From positions 1 to 38,928 of the forward strand of contig SKKH01000084.1 in the NCBI GenBank assembly GCA_007121555.1: DNA of 38,928 bases, given 5' to 3'. Below are positions 1 to 6,894 of this stretch, piece after piece; position 1 is the stretch's first letter; the number at the start of each line of letters is the position of its first letter. The notes below the pieces were generated by a model, which made no database searches, was not told the origin of the DNA, and saw nothing but the letters and a program-made list of their open reading frames with translations. The translations under genes were made by a program, and so were the position numbers. The DNA is from Gemmatimonadota bacterium. GTDB lineage: Bacteria; Gemmatimonadota; Gemmatimonadetes; Longimicrobiales; Gaopeijiaceae.

Positions 1-530
1 CCGAGCACCTCCTCTCCCTGGGGCACCGGGTCCTGGCCTTCATGGGGCCGGCGGATCCCTCGCACGCCTTCAGGATGCGGGAGCGGGGATTCGTTGAGGC
101 CCTCCGTCAGGCGGGGTGCGCGCTCACCTCTCCCCGGCTGCAGCGTGCGCCCCCCTCCGTGGCGGGGGGAGACCGGGCCATGGCGACGCTTCTCTCCCTC
201 GACCCGCGTCCGACCGGGGTGTTCTGTGCCAACGACCTCATGGCGCTGGGAGCCCTCAAGGCCTGCGCCGCCCACGGGACCGTGGTGCCCAAGGACCTCT
301 CGGTGGTGGGATGCGACGACATCCAGATGGCTCGCTACGTCACCCCGGAGCTCACGACGGTCATGGTGCCGGCCCGAGGGCTCGGGGTCAGGGCCGCTCG
401 CCTCCTTCTCCTCACTCTGGAGGATCGCACTCTGGAGGATCGCGAAACCGGCGCCCTGTCCGGAAGGCCCCTCGAGGTGGAGTTCATCGACCGACAGACC
501 ACCGCGCCCCCACCGGGAGGAGCTGAATGA
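1..530 (+). CDS. LacI-family transcriptional regulator, 3' part (5' end outside window)
   Basis: The reading frame is open from base 3 and codes for about 175 residues ending at 530. It is the effector-binding half of a LacI/GalR repressor, related to periplasmic sugar-binding proteins. Visible family marks are HLLSLGHRVLAF followed by GP and RMRERGF near the start, then TGVFCANDLMALGAL and DLSVVGCDDIQMARY, and a C-terminal tail (EFIDRQTTAPP) shaped like the usual end of these proteins. The DNA-binding helix-turn-helix lies outside the window. The gene sits 154 bp upstream of a symporter gene pair on the same strand, so it may control them; that is inference. A 15-bp tandem duplication near the end adds TLEDR twice without breaking the frame. 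Confidence 0.9.
   Translation, partial: EHLLSLGHRVLAFMGPADPSHAFRMRERGFVEALRQAGCALTSPRLQRAPPSVAGGDRAMATLLSLDPRPTGVFCANDLMALGALKACAAHGTVVPKDLSVVGCDDIQMARYVTPELTTVMVPARGLGVRAARLLLLTLEDRTLEDRETGALSGRPLEVEFIDRQTTAPPPGGAE
414..443 (+). repeat. 15-bp perfect tandem duplication inside the LacI-type gene
   Basis: Bases 414-428 and 429-443 are identical (actctggaggatcgc twice). The length is a multiple of three, so the frame is kept and the protein gains a repeated five-residue block (TLEDR TLEDR) in the last helix-to-strand region of the effector domain. It looks like a recent slippage or duplication event. Confidence 0.95.
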
Positions 531-684
531 CGGTCGGATCCCGAGACCGCGACAGCCTTTCAGGAGTCCGGGAATCCCTCTCGATCCCGGGCACGGAGGA
601 ACTCACGGGCTCGGTTGCATTCGACCGGACCACGGCGGCCGCATCCGGAGATTCGCATCGACGCACGTCCCGGGGGGTGACCGC

Positions 685-1230
685 ATGAGCCCGGATGGAG
701 CCCCGCAGCGACCCACCGAGGTGCCGATGTCATCGAGCGGGTCGGGGGCCGAAGCCTCGCCCGATACGAGGTTCGACGCCCACCGGTGGGCGCTGGGCCT
801 GATCGTGGCGTCGGCCGTGGCCATCGGGGTCGCCTACGGCTCCGCGTTCCTTCCGGGAGGCACCCCCGATTGGGCCCCCTGGCTCTTCATGATCGGGACC
901 TCGGTGATCATGGTGGCGACCATGGCGGTGGGTGCGGCGCGGGGAGGGAGCATCGGCCGGCTCTGGATCCCCTTCACCCTGGTCCTCGTCGTCGTCATGG
1001 GGGGGTTCGGCACCGTGCTGGCCCTCCCTCCGGTAAACCCCGTGGACCCGGACCTCTGGCTCGGCCTCCCTCCCCGGGCCGCGGTGGTCCTCTACGTGAT
1101 CGGCTTCCTCCCCTTCTTCCTGGTCCCGGTGGCCTACGCCTGGACCTTCGACGAGCTCACCCTGGGGGAGGGCGACCTGGAGCGAGTCCGCGACGAGGCC
1201 CTCCGGGCCCGCAGGGAGATGCCGAAGTGA
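685..1230 (+). CDS. small integral membrane protein, probable partner of the downstream symporter
   Basis: This 181-residue protein starts at ATG 685, preceded by the purine-rich cggggggtga. A second in-frame ATG at 727 is possible. It has about four hydrophobic helices: around WALGLIVASAVAIGVAYG, the WLFMIGTSVIMVATMAV stretch, PFTLVLVVVMGGFGTVLAL, and VVLYVIGFLPFFLVPVAYA. The last helix is followed by a charged cytoplasmic tail (LGEGDLERVRDEALRARRE). Its stop codon overlaps the GTG start of the symporter gene by 4 bp, a sign of translational coupling. Small membrane proteins that accompany sodium:solute symporters are known, so an accessory-subunit role is likely, but I do not recognise the exact family. 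Confidence 0.75.
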   Translation: MSPDGAPQRPTEVPMSSSGSGAEASPDTRFDAHRWALGLIVASAVAIGVAYGSAFLPGGTPDWAPWLFMIGTSVIMVATMAVGAARGGSIGRLWIPFTLVLVVVMGGFGTVLALPPVNPVDPDLWLGLPPRAAVVLYVIGFLPFFLVPVAYAWTFDELTLGEGDLERVRDEALRARREMPK

Positions 1231-2771
1231 CCTTACCGGGCCTTCCTTCCCTGGAGTTCGGACTCGCCGCGGCCCTGGTACAGGCGGCGGAACTCCCCCA
1301 TGTGGTCGAGCCCACCATCGTCTGGGTCGCCGTCGCCTACTTCGCCGTGGTCACCGTGATCGGGGCGTGGGCGACCCGGAGGACCCGGACCGCCGGCGAC
1401 TTCTTCGTGGCGGGGAAGGGGATCGGCCTCGTGGCCCTGTCCCTCTCGGTCATGTCGGCCACGCTCTCGGGATTCGCCTTCATCGGGGGACCCGGGCTCG
1501 TCTACTCCATCGGGCTGGGGGCCATGTTCATCATCCTCCCCGCCGCCCTCACCAACGCCATGGGGGCCTGGGTCCTGGCCAAGCGGCTCCGGCTCATGGC
1601 CGAGGTGCGCCGAACCATCACCCTGCCCGACGCCATCGGAGCCCGGTACCGCTCCCCCCTGGCTCAGGGACTTGCCGGGGTGTCGATCCTCGTCGCCGTC
1701 ATCGGCTACATGGCCACGAACATCCTGGCGCTGGGACTCGTCATCGATGCCGTCTTCGGGATCGGGGTGGGGTGGGGAATCTGGCTGGGTATGGGGATCA
1801 CCATGGCCTACGCGGTGGGCGGGGGCATCGTGGCCGGCATCTACACCGACGTATTCCAGGGATCGCTCATGGCGTTGGCGTCGGTCCTGGTCTTCCTCTT
1901 CACCCTCCGGGCAGGAGGCGGGCTCAGCGGCATCTCCGAGACCATCCTGGCCGCCGACCCCGGCTTTCTGGGGCCCTGGGGGCACCTCACCCCCATCGCC
2001 GCCCTCTCCTTCTTCTTCGTGTTCGGGCTGGGGTCGCTGGGTCAGCCCCACGTGATCCACAAGTTCTTCATGCTCCGGGACCCCCGGAGGCTGCGCTGGT
2101 ATCCCCTCGTCACGACCCTGGCCCTCATCGTGGCCATGCTCCTGTACTTCGGAGTGGGGGTGTCCGTGAAGGCGCTCACCGTCCAGGGGGCAATGGAACC
2201 CCTGGCGAATCCGGACAGCGCCACGCCCCTGTTCCTGATCAACTTCACCCCCCTCATCCTCGCGGCCCTCGTCTTCTCAGGTGTGGCCGCAGCCATCATG
2301 AGCACGGTGAACTCCTTCATGAACATCGGCGCCGCGGCCATGATGCACGACATTCCCGTCTCCCTGGGGAAACGGGTCGAGAACGAGCTCCTGTGGGGCC
2401 GGATCTGTACTGTAATCATCTCGATCTCCGCGGCTCTCATGGCACAGCACTCGGGGATGCTCGTGGCCTTCCTCGGCGTCTTCGGCTTCGGCCTTTTCGC
2501 CTCGACTCTCGTGCCGGCCCTGGCCATCGGGCTGAACTGGCAGGGCGCCACCCGAGCGGGGGCCATCGCCTCCATCGCCTCGGGGCTCATCGTGACCCTT
2601 CTATTCGAGACCCTGGCCTTCTTCGAACTCTATTCCTTCCCGATGGGAGTGACCGTGGCGGGGCTCTCCCTCGTACTCTCGATCCTTCTCTTCTTCGGCG
2701 TCTCGTGGGTCACCCGCGACTCGGCCGCACGAACGCTGGACCCGGACATCCGGATCGTGATGGAGGCCTGA
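1227..2771 (+). CDS. sodium:solute symporter (SSS family)
   Basis: This is a 514-residue cation-coupled transporter of the inner membrane, of the PutP/SSS family. The GTG at 1227 is chosen because it overlaps the previous stop (GTGA) and because upstream extension would run through the preceding gene. About 13 hydrophobic segments can be followed. Family marks include SLSVMSATLSGFAFIGGPG in the first core helices, GQPHVIHKFFMLRD mid-protein, and the later SGVAAAIMSTVNSFMNIG helix with its Ser/Thr-rich ion-site pattern. The substrate cannot be read from the sequence; amino acids, carboxylates and sugars are all transported by this family. It is coupled to the small membrane protein upstream, faces the APC permease gene, and ends 80 bp from that gene's stop with no strong terminator hairpin between them. 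Confidence 0.9.
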   Translation: MTLPGLPSLEFGLAAALVQAAELPHVVEPTIVWVAVAYFAVVTVIGAWATRRTRTAGDFFVAGKGIGLVALSLSVMSATLSGFAFIGGPGLVYSIGLGAMFIILPAALTNAMGAWVLAKRLRLMAEVRRTITLPDAIGARYRSPLAQGLAGVSILVAVIGYMATNILALGLVIDAVFGIGVGWGIWLGMGITMAYAVGGGIVAGIYTDVFQGSLMALASVLVFLFTLRAGGGLSGISETILAADPGFLGPWGHLTPIAALSFFFVFGLGSLGQPHVIHKFFMLRDPRRLRWYPLVTTLALIVAMLLYFGVGVSVKALTVQGAMEPLANPDSATPLFLINFTPLILAALVFSGVAAAIMSTVNSFMNIGAAAMMHDIPVSLGKRVENELLWGRICTVIISISAALMAQHSGMLVAFLGVFGFGLFASTLVPALAIGLNWQGATRAGAIASIASGLIVTLLFETLAFFELYSFPMGVTVAGLSLVLSILLFFGVSWVTRDSAARTLDPDIRIVMEA

Positions 2772-2851
2772 TCATGACGAACGCCGCCTTCTGTGAGGGG
2801 GCCCTGAGCTGGGAGGGCTGAAGGGGCGCGGGAAGGTGATGGGTCGGGGCT

Positions 2852-4291
2852 CTACTCGCCGCGGCCCAGGACGAGTCGTTCCCGCTCCACCTCCGACGTT
2901 CGGGCCCGGAGTCCCTTCCCCAGGATCCAGAACCCCGCCCCCAGCAGGGCGAATCCGATCAGGATCATCCACTCCAGGGGCCACCCCAGGGTGGCGCCCG
3001 TCCCGGGGATCAACATGACCGCCAGGATGAAGAAGGCGCCGGCCAGGGCGACCCTCGGGACCACGCTCCCTCCAGGGATCCGGTAGGGGCGAGACAGCTC
3101 CGGTTCGGTCTTCCGAAGGCGCAGGGTGGAGTGGGCAACGCCGAAGAAGGCCAGGGCGATGCAGAAGGATCCCACGTCCACGAAGGAGAGCATGGCGCCT
3201 CGGCCCAGCATCGCTCCCAGAAAGGTCACCACGCCGGCCAGGAGAATGGCGTTGCCAGGGGTCCCGAACCTGGGGTGGGTGGCGCCCAACCACTCCGGGA
3301 CCATCCGACCCCGGCCCAGGGCGAAGAGCACCCGGGTGCCGGCCAGGAAGAACCCGTTCCAGCTCGTGAAGAGCCCGATGAGAGCCGCGATCAGGACGAG
3401 GTTCACCAGGAGCGGGGATCCGAAGGCCGCTCCGAAGGCTTCAGCCGTGGGAAGACGCCCGTCCACGATGGCGGTCCACGGACCCGTCATGGCCACCGCC
3501 AGGATCAGCGCCAGATAGAAGACGGTGGCACCCACGATGGAGACGAGGATCAGGGTACCCAACCTGCGGGGAGCGATGTCCGTCTTCGCCTCCTCGGCCC
3601 CCTGGGCGATGGTGTCGAACCCCACGTACCAGAACGGCGCGGTGACGAAGACCGCCGCGATCCCTCCCAGGACCCCCACGGTTCCCACAGCCGCGAAGGG
3701 AGGATCCACATGACCCAGCTCCCCTCCCATGAGCCCGGCGGCGATGAAGATCATCGCCACCACGACGAAGGATCCGGTGAGCAGGATCTGTAGTCCGGCG
3801 GCCCACCGTACGCCCACGTAGTTGATCCCCGTGATGCACCCGGTGAACAGGAAGGCCAGCGCCAGGTGCGAGGCGTACACCGTGGCGCCTCCCACCTCGT
3901 AGAGGGGCCACACATCGATCCAGGGGAGCATGTAGCTCAGGATGAGACCGATGGAGATGGCCTCGAAGGCCGAGACGGAGATGTATCCGAAGGCCAGGAA
4001 CCACCCGAAGAAAAAGGCCTTGCCGGTGCCCGAGGCCTTGTAGGCGTAGGCCACCTCCCCCCCGGCCAGGGGGAGCATGGGTGTCAGCTCCGCATAGCAG
4101 AGGCCGATGAAGATCATCAGGGTCCCGCCCAGGGCGAAGCCCAGGATGGCTCCTACCGGGCCTGCGTGGGTCAGCCATCCTCCCATGGCCGTAACCCATC
4201 CAATCCCGATCATCGACCCGAAGGCCAGGGAGAAGAAGCCCAGGCCTCCGATGCTCTTCTTCAGCTCCGGCCGACGACCGGTCGTGCTCAC
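2852..4291 (-). CDS. APC-superfamily amino acid/polyamine permease
   Basis: This 479-residue transporter has about 12 membrane helices. The start is GTG at 4291, followed by STTGRRPELKKSIG; the open frame continues upstream but would overlap the neighbouring gene. The unwound first helix carries the APC hallmark FGSMIGIGW (about residues 24-32). The ELTPMLPLAGGEVAYAY stretch is the usual helix 2-3 region, and WYVGFDTIAQGAEEAK is the typical motif after helix 6. It is the last gene of the six-gene minus-strand operon, 17 bp after the C45 hydrolase stop. It probably imports the amino acid, amine or amide that the operon enzymes process; the substrate itself is not readable. Confidence 0.9.
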   Translation of the reverse strand: MSTTGRRPELKKSIGGLGFFSLAFGSMIGIGWVTAMGGWLTHAGPVGAILGFALGGTLMIFIGLCYAELTPMLPLAGGEVAYAYKASGTGKAFFFGWFLAFGYISVSAFEAISIGLILSYMLPWIDVWPLYEVGGATVYASHLALAFLFTGCITGINYVGVRWAAGLQILLTGSFVVVAMIFIAAGLMGGELGHVDPPFAAVGTVGVLGGIAAVFVTAPFWYVGFDTIAQGAEEAKTDIAPRRLGTLILVSIVGATVFYLALILAVAMTGPWTAIVDGRLPTAEAFGAAFGSPLLVNLVLIAALIGLFTSWNGFFLAGTRVLFALGRGRMVPEWLGATHPRFGTPGNAILLAGVVTFLGAMLGRGAMLSFVDVGSFCIALAFFGVAHSTLRLRKTEPELSRPYRIPGGSVVPRVALAGAFFILAVMLIPGTGATLGWPLEWMILIGFALLGAGFWILGKGLRARTSEVERERLVLGRGE

Positions 4292-4308
4292 ATGGGCACC
4301 ATGTCGTT

Positions 4309-5262
4309 CTAGTCCCTTGGGTAGTCCACCCGGACCGAGACTTCCCTGAAGTTCTCGAAGTCCTGGAGGACGCTTCCTCCAGGCCAGTGGTATTCCGCGG
4401 ACCCCTCCCGGGCCCGATAGGAGGCCGTGTAGAGGGTACCCCATCCCTTCTGGAACTGGGCGCTATAGAGGGGGGCTCGCAGGAACCGCTGGATGAGGGA
4501 GTCCAGCGTCTCGGACTCGTCCTCGAGACGTTCACCCAGATAGCGCTCCCGCTCCAGACTGGCGGTAGCCCCGGCGTACTCCTTCCACTCCACACGCCGC
4601 TGGTGGTTCGTGGCCAGGGGACGTTGGGTGACCACCGGAGCCCGGTCGGGCGAGAGGAAGAGGGTGGCGAAGGCACCGGTCCGGTCCACCACTGTGACGT
4701 TGTAGGCCATGTGGGTCGGTACCCGCCGGAGGACCTTCACCGCATCCCTCGTGGACTCGCAGACCTCGAGGACGTACCGGAGGATCAGGGGCATGCCGAA
4801 GCCGTCGCCCACGGCTCGGCGACCCCCGAAGGCCAGCGACGCCACGAGCCCCGCGCTGTTGATCCCGTCCAGTGCGCCCCACATGCAGTCGGTCATGCAG
4901 ATCACCTCCTGCTCGCGCCAGGCGCTCCTGAGGGTGATCCCTTCGCTCAGCGCCGGGTCGTAGTCGTAGTTCCGGATCAAAGCGGGCTCGGCTCCACGCC
5001 AGACGCCCTGGGAACACGCCGTGAGGAAGGGAGGGGGGCGGTACAGGCTGAGGAATCGGGCCTCCAGATCCCCGCCCCCCGCCAACTCCACCAACTCGTC
5101 GTAGGTGGACTCCAGCTCGGGCATGTACTTGCGCAGCGCCTTGCGACAGGAGACGTATCCGGGCCGGGCGGCCTCGCCCTCCCGGAGGTACCATCTGCGG
5201 TACGCGGGCCAGAAGCGCTGAAAGAGCGCCTTCCACTTCTCGCCGGGCATAGCCTCGTCCAC
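4309..5262 (-). CDS. C45-family autoproteolytic acyltransferase/amidohydrolase (Ntn hydrolase)
   Basis: This 317-residue protein resembles the acyl-CoA:6-aminopenicillanate acyltransferase / choloylglycine-hydrolase group. These enzymes cut themselves before an internal cysteine that then becomes the nucleophile. The best candidate is Cys83 in LTACSQGVW, followed by ALIRNYDYDP, where the RN-D pattern is typical of the oxyanion and substrate region. Residues 1-82 would be the released propeptide. Later marks are INSAGLVASLAFGGR and VLRRVPTHMAYNVTVVD. The start is GTG 5262; ATG 5250 is an alternative with a slightly better purine stretch. It lies 88 bp after the ATP-grasp gene, a gap holding a strong hairpin, and 17 bp before the permease. 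It probably makes or breaks an amide bond; the substrate is unknown. Confidence 0.8.
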   Translation of the reverse strand: MDEAMPGEKWKALFQRFWPAYRRWYLREGEAARPGYVSCRKALRKYMPELESTYDELVELAGGGDLEARFLSLYRPPPFLTACSQGVWRGAEPALIRNYDYDPALSEGITLRSAWREQEVICMTDCMWGALDGINSAGLVASLAFGGRRAVGDGFGMPLILRYVLEVCESTRDAVKVLRRVPTHMAYNVTVVDRTGAFATLFLSPDRAPVVTQRPLATNHQRRVEWKEYAGATASLERERYLGERLEDESETLDSLIQRFLRAPLYSAQFQKGWGTLYTASYRAREGSAEYHWPGGSVLQDFENFREVSVRVDYPRD

Positions 5263-5325
5263 GGCGGTGAAGATGAGGCTGATGGCCTGGCCCTTGACCC
5301 GGGGCGAGGGCCCACCTCCCAGTGC

Positions 5326-5349
5326 CGGTCGCTTCTTTTCGAGCGACCG
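5326..5349 (-). other. 8-bp perfect inverted repeat between two operon genes
   Basis: Bases 5326-5333 (cggtcgct) and 5342-5349 (agcgaccg) are exact inverted copies separated by 8 bases. The hairpin begins 2 bases after the ATP-grasp stop codon in the minus-strand message and is not followed by a T-run. It therefore looks more like an mRNA processing or stability element, or a weak rho-dependent pause, than a terminator. It falls in the only long gap (88 bp) of an otherwise tightly packed operon. Confidence 0.6.
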
Positions 5350-5350
5350 C

Positions 5351-6892
5351 TCAGAGGATCTTGAAATTTCCCACCTCCATGAGCTGCGCCGTGTCGGGCT
5401 GCTGCTCCGGATCCACCTCGACGGAGTCGTACTGCCCCAGGATCCCGTCGATCCAGGCCCGAGCGCGGTCGTTGAGCTCGTGGTCGTCGGTCATGAGGCG
5501 CCCCGGGGTGATGAGGATTCCAAGATCCGCACCCCGGTAGCGGTAGTCTCCCTCCTTGGTGATCCGGAGGAAGAATCCCCGGTTCTCCTCTTCCACGGTC
5601 CGGCGATGGGTCTGGAGTCGGAGGAACTCGATCCGACCCGACTCGGTCATCTCCCACACGCCGGATCGGGGGGCCCGGGTCACCTGCTCCACCGTGTCGT
5701 CGGTGTGCTTGATCACGAGCTGGCTCCAGGAGTCGATGTTCTCCGCAGAGGCCCACCGAGCGTTGAGCTCTTCCACGTCCAGTTCGAAGTCCACATCCGA
5801 CCACTCGAGGAGGTGGAAGAGGAAGAGGGGCGCATCGGCGTGGGCGAAGGCGGCCAGGTTCGTCATGGCGCTGGCCCCGGTGATGCGGGGGTTCACCTCG
5901 CCGAGATAGACCTCGTTGGTATCCAGGTCCGTGAGGAAATCCAGCTCGAAGTACCCTCGGTAGCCCATCTTGCGGATCTCGTCTCCGAATCGGACTGTGG
6001 CTTCCCGGGCCTGCTCGCGAACCTCGGCGGGGAAGGCATCGGCGAAGACCTCGTTCCCGCACCATCCGCCCCGGTAGGGGGTGAGTTCGGGAAAGCCCAC
6101 CAGCTCGGTCATGAGGGGCCCGACGATGGTCCCGTGGCGGGTCACGCAGGCCTCAAGGGCCGAGCCACGGCACCGGATCCGCTTCATGATCTTCACCTCG
6201 CCCTTGTCGGCGATCTCGTCGGCGTGGCGCGCCCAATCGTCCTCATCGGAGATGAAGAAGGTGGTGTGACCCGAGTCTCCGAACGCGGTCTGGATCACCA
6301 GATCCTCGCCCAGCTCGCTGGAGACCTCCCGGAGGTGTTCGTAGCTGTTCACCTCGCTCAGCACGTTGGGTACCGAGGGCACCCCAGCCCGGTCGGCGAT
6401 CCGGGTGGTCGCGATCTTGTCGTCGACTTCCCGGCGAAGCTGGGCTGGGGGAAAGCAGACCTCGAGGCCCAACTCCTCGCAGAGCGCCTCCGTCTCCTCG
6501 TCGAAGAAGAGGAAGACCGCCTTTCCGCTGGGCCCCCTTCCTTCGATGAAGTCCACCACCTCCTTGTGCTCCAGGAGGTAGTTGTTGACGTCCTCGATGC
6601 AGGTGAACTCCTGGTGGGGCATCTCCGTGGGCACGAAAACGTGGGGATGCTCTCCGTCGAAGCAGTCGATGTAGTTGATGAAGTGGAAGTTCCTCACCCA
6701 CTCGTCCATGCCCAGGAGGTTGAAGTTCGTGGCGCTGATGAAGTAGGTGGGCGTTTGATTCCGGAAAAAGTAGCGACGGATGTCCGACATCCCCTTGAGG
6801 ACGGTACGGCTCCCGGTTTCAGGAGCCGTGCCGTTCCCGTCCTCGGGATTCTCGAAGTCGTCCCTCCGGGCCTCGTTGTGTGATTCCGACAT
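5351..6892 (-). CDS. ATP-grasp ligase (biotin-carboxylase-like fold)
   Basis: This is a 513-residue soluble protein. ATP-grasp enzymes join a carboxylate to an amine or similar group through an acyl-phosphate. The ATP-grasp signs are VDDKIATTRIADRAGVPSVP (about 156-175), the nucleotide-loop stretch QTAFGDSGHTTF (201-212), the metal-binding FELDF (315-319) and EVNPRITGAS (332-341). No biotinyl or transferase domain is present, so it is not a full carboxylase, and the first 30 residues look disordered. Its start is only 2 bp from the stop of the decarboxylase gene, so co-translation is likely. Given the neighbours, it may ligate an amino acid or acyl acid to an amine product; this is inference. 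Confidence 0.85.
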   Translation of the reverse strand: MSESHNEARRDDFENPEDGNGTAPETGSRTVLKGMSDIRRYFFRNQTPTYFISATNFNLLGMDEWVRNFHFINYIDCFDGEHPHVFVPTEMPHQEFTCIEDVNNYLLEHKEVVDFIEGRGPSGKAVFLFFDEETEALCEELGLEVCFPPAQLRREVDDKIATTRIADRAGVPSVPNVLSEVNSYEHLREVSSELGEDLVIQTAFGDSGHTTFFISDEDDWARHADEIADKGEVKIMKRIRCRGSALEACVTRHGTIVGPLMTELVGFPELTPYRGGWCGNEVFADAFPAEVREQAREATVRFGDEIRKMGYRGYFELDFLTDLDTNEVYLGEVNPRITGASAMTNLAAFAHADAPLFLFHLLEWSDVDFELDVEELNARWASAENIDSWSQLVIKHTDDTVEQVTRAPRSGVWEMTESGRIEFLRLQTHRRTVEEENRGFFLRITKEGDYRYRGADLGILITPGRLMTDDHELNDRARAWIDGILGQYDSVEVDPEQQPDTAQLMEVGNFKIL

Positions 6893-6894
6893 GT

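Noticed and set aside
786-1226. N-terminal extension of the symporter frame by 147 codons
   Set aside because: It would overlap the small membrane protein gene completely and is Arg/Gly/Pro-rich; the GTG overlapping the previous stop is a better start.
5267-6883. 538-codon open frame on the plus strand opposite the ATP-grasp gene
   Set aside because: Shadow of the minus-strand gene in GC-rich DNA; no motif, low-complexity Gly/Arg/Val/Leu composition.
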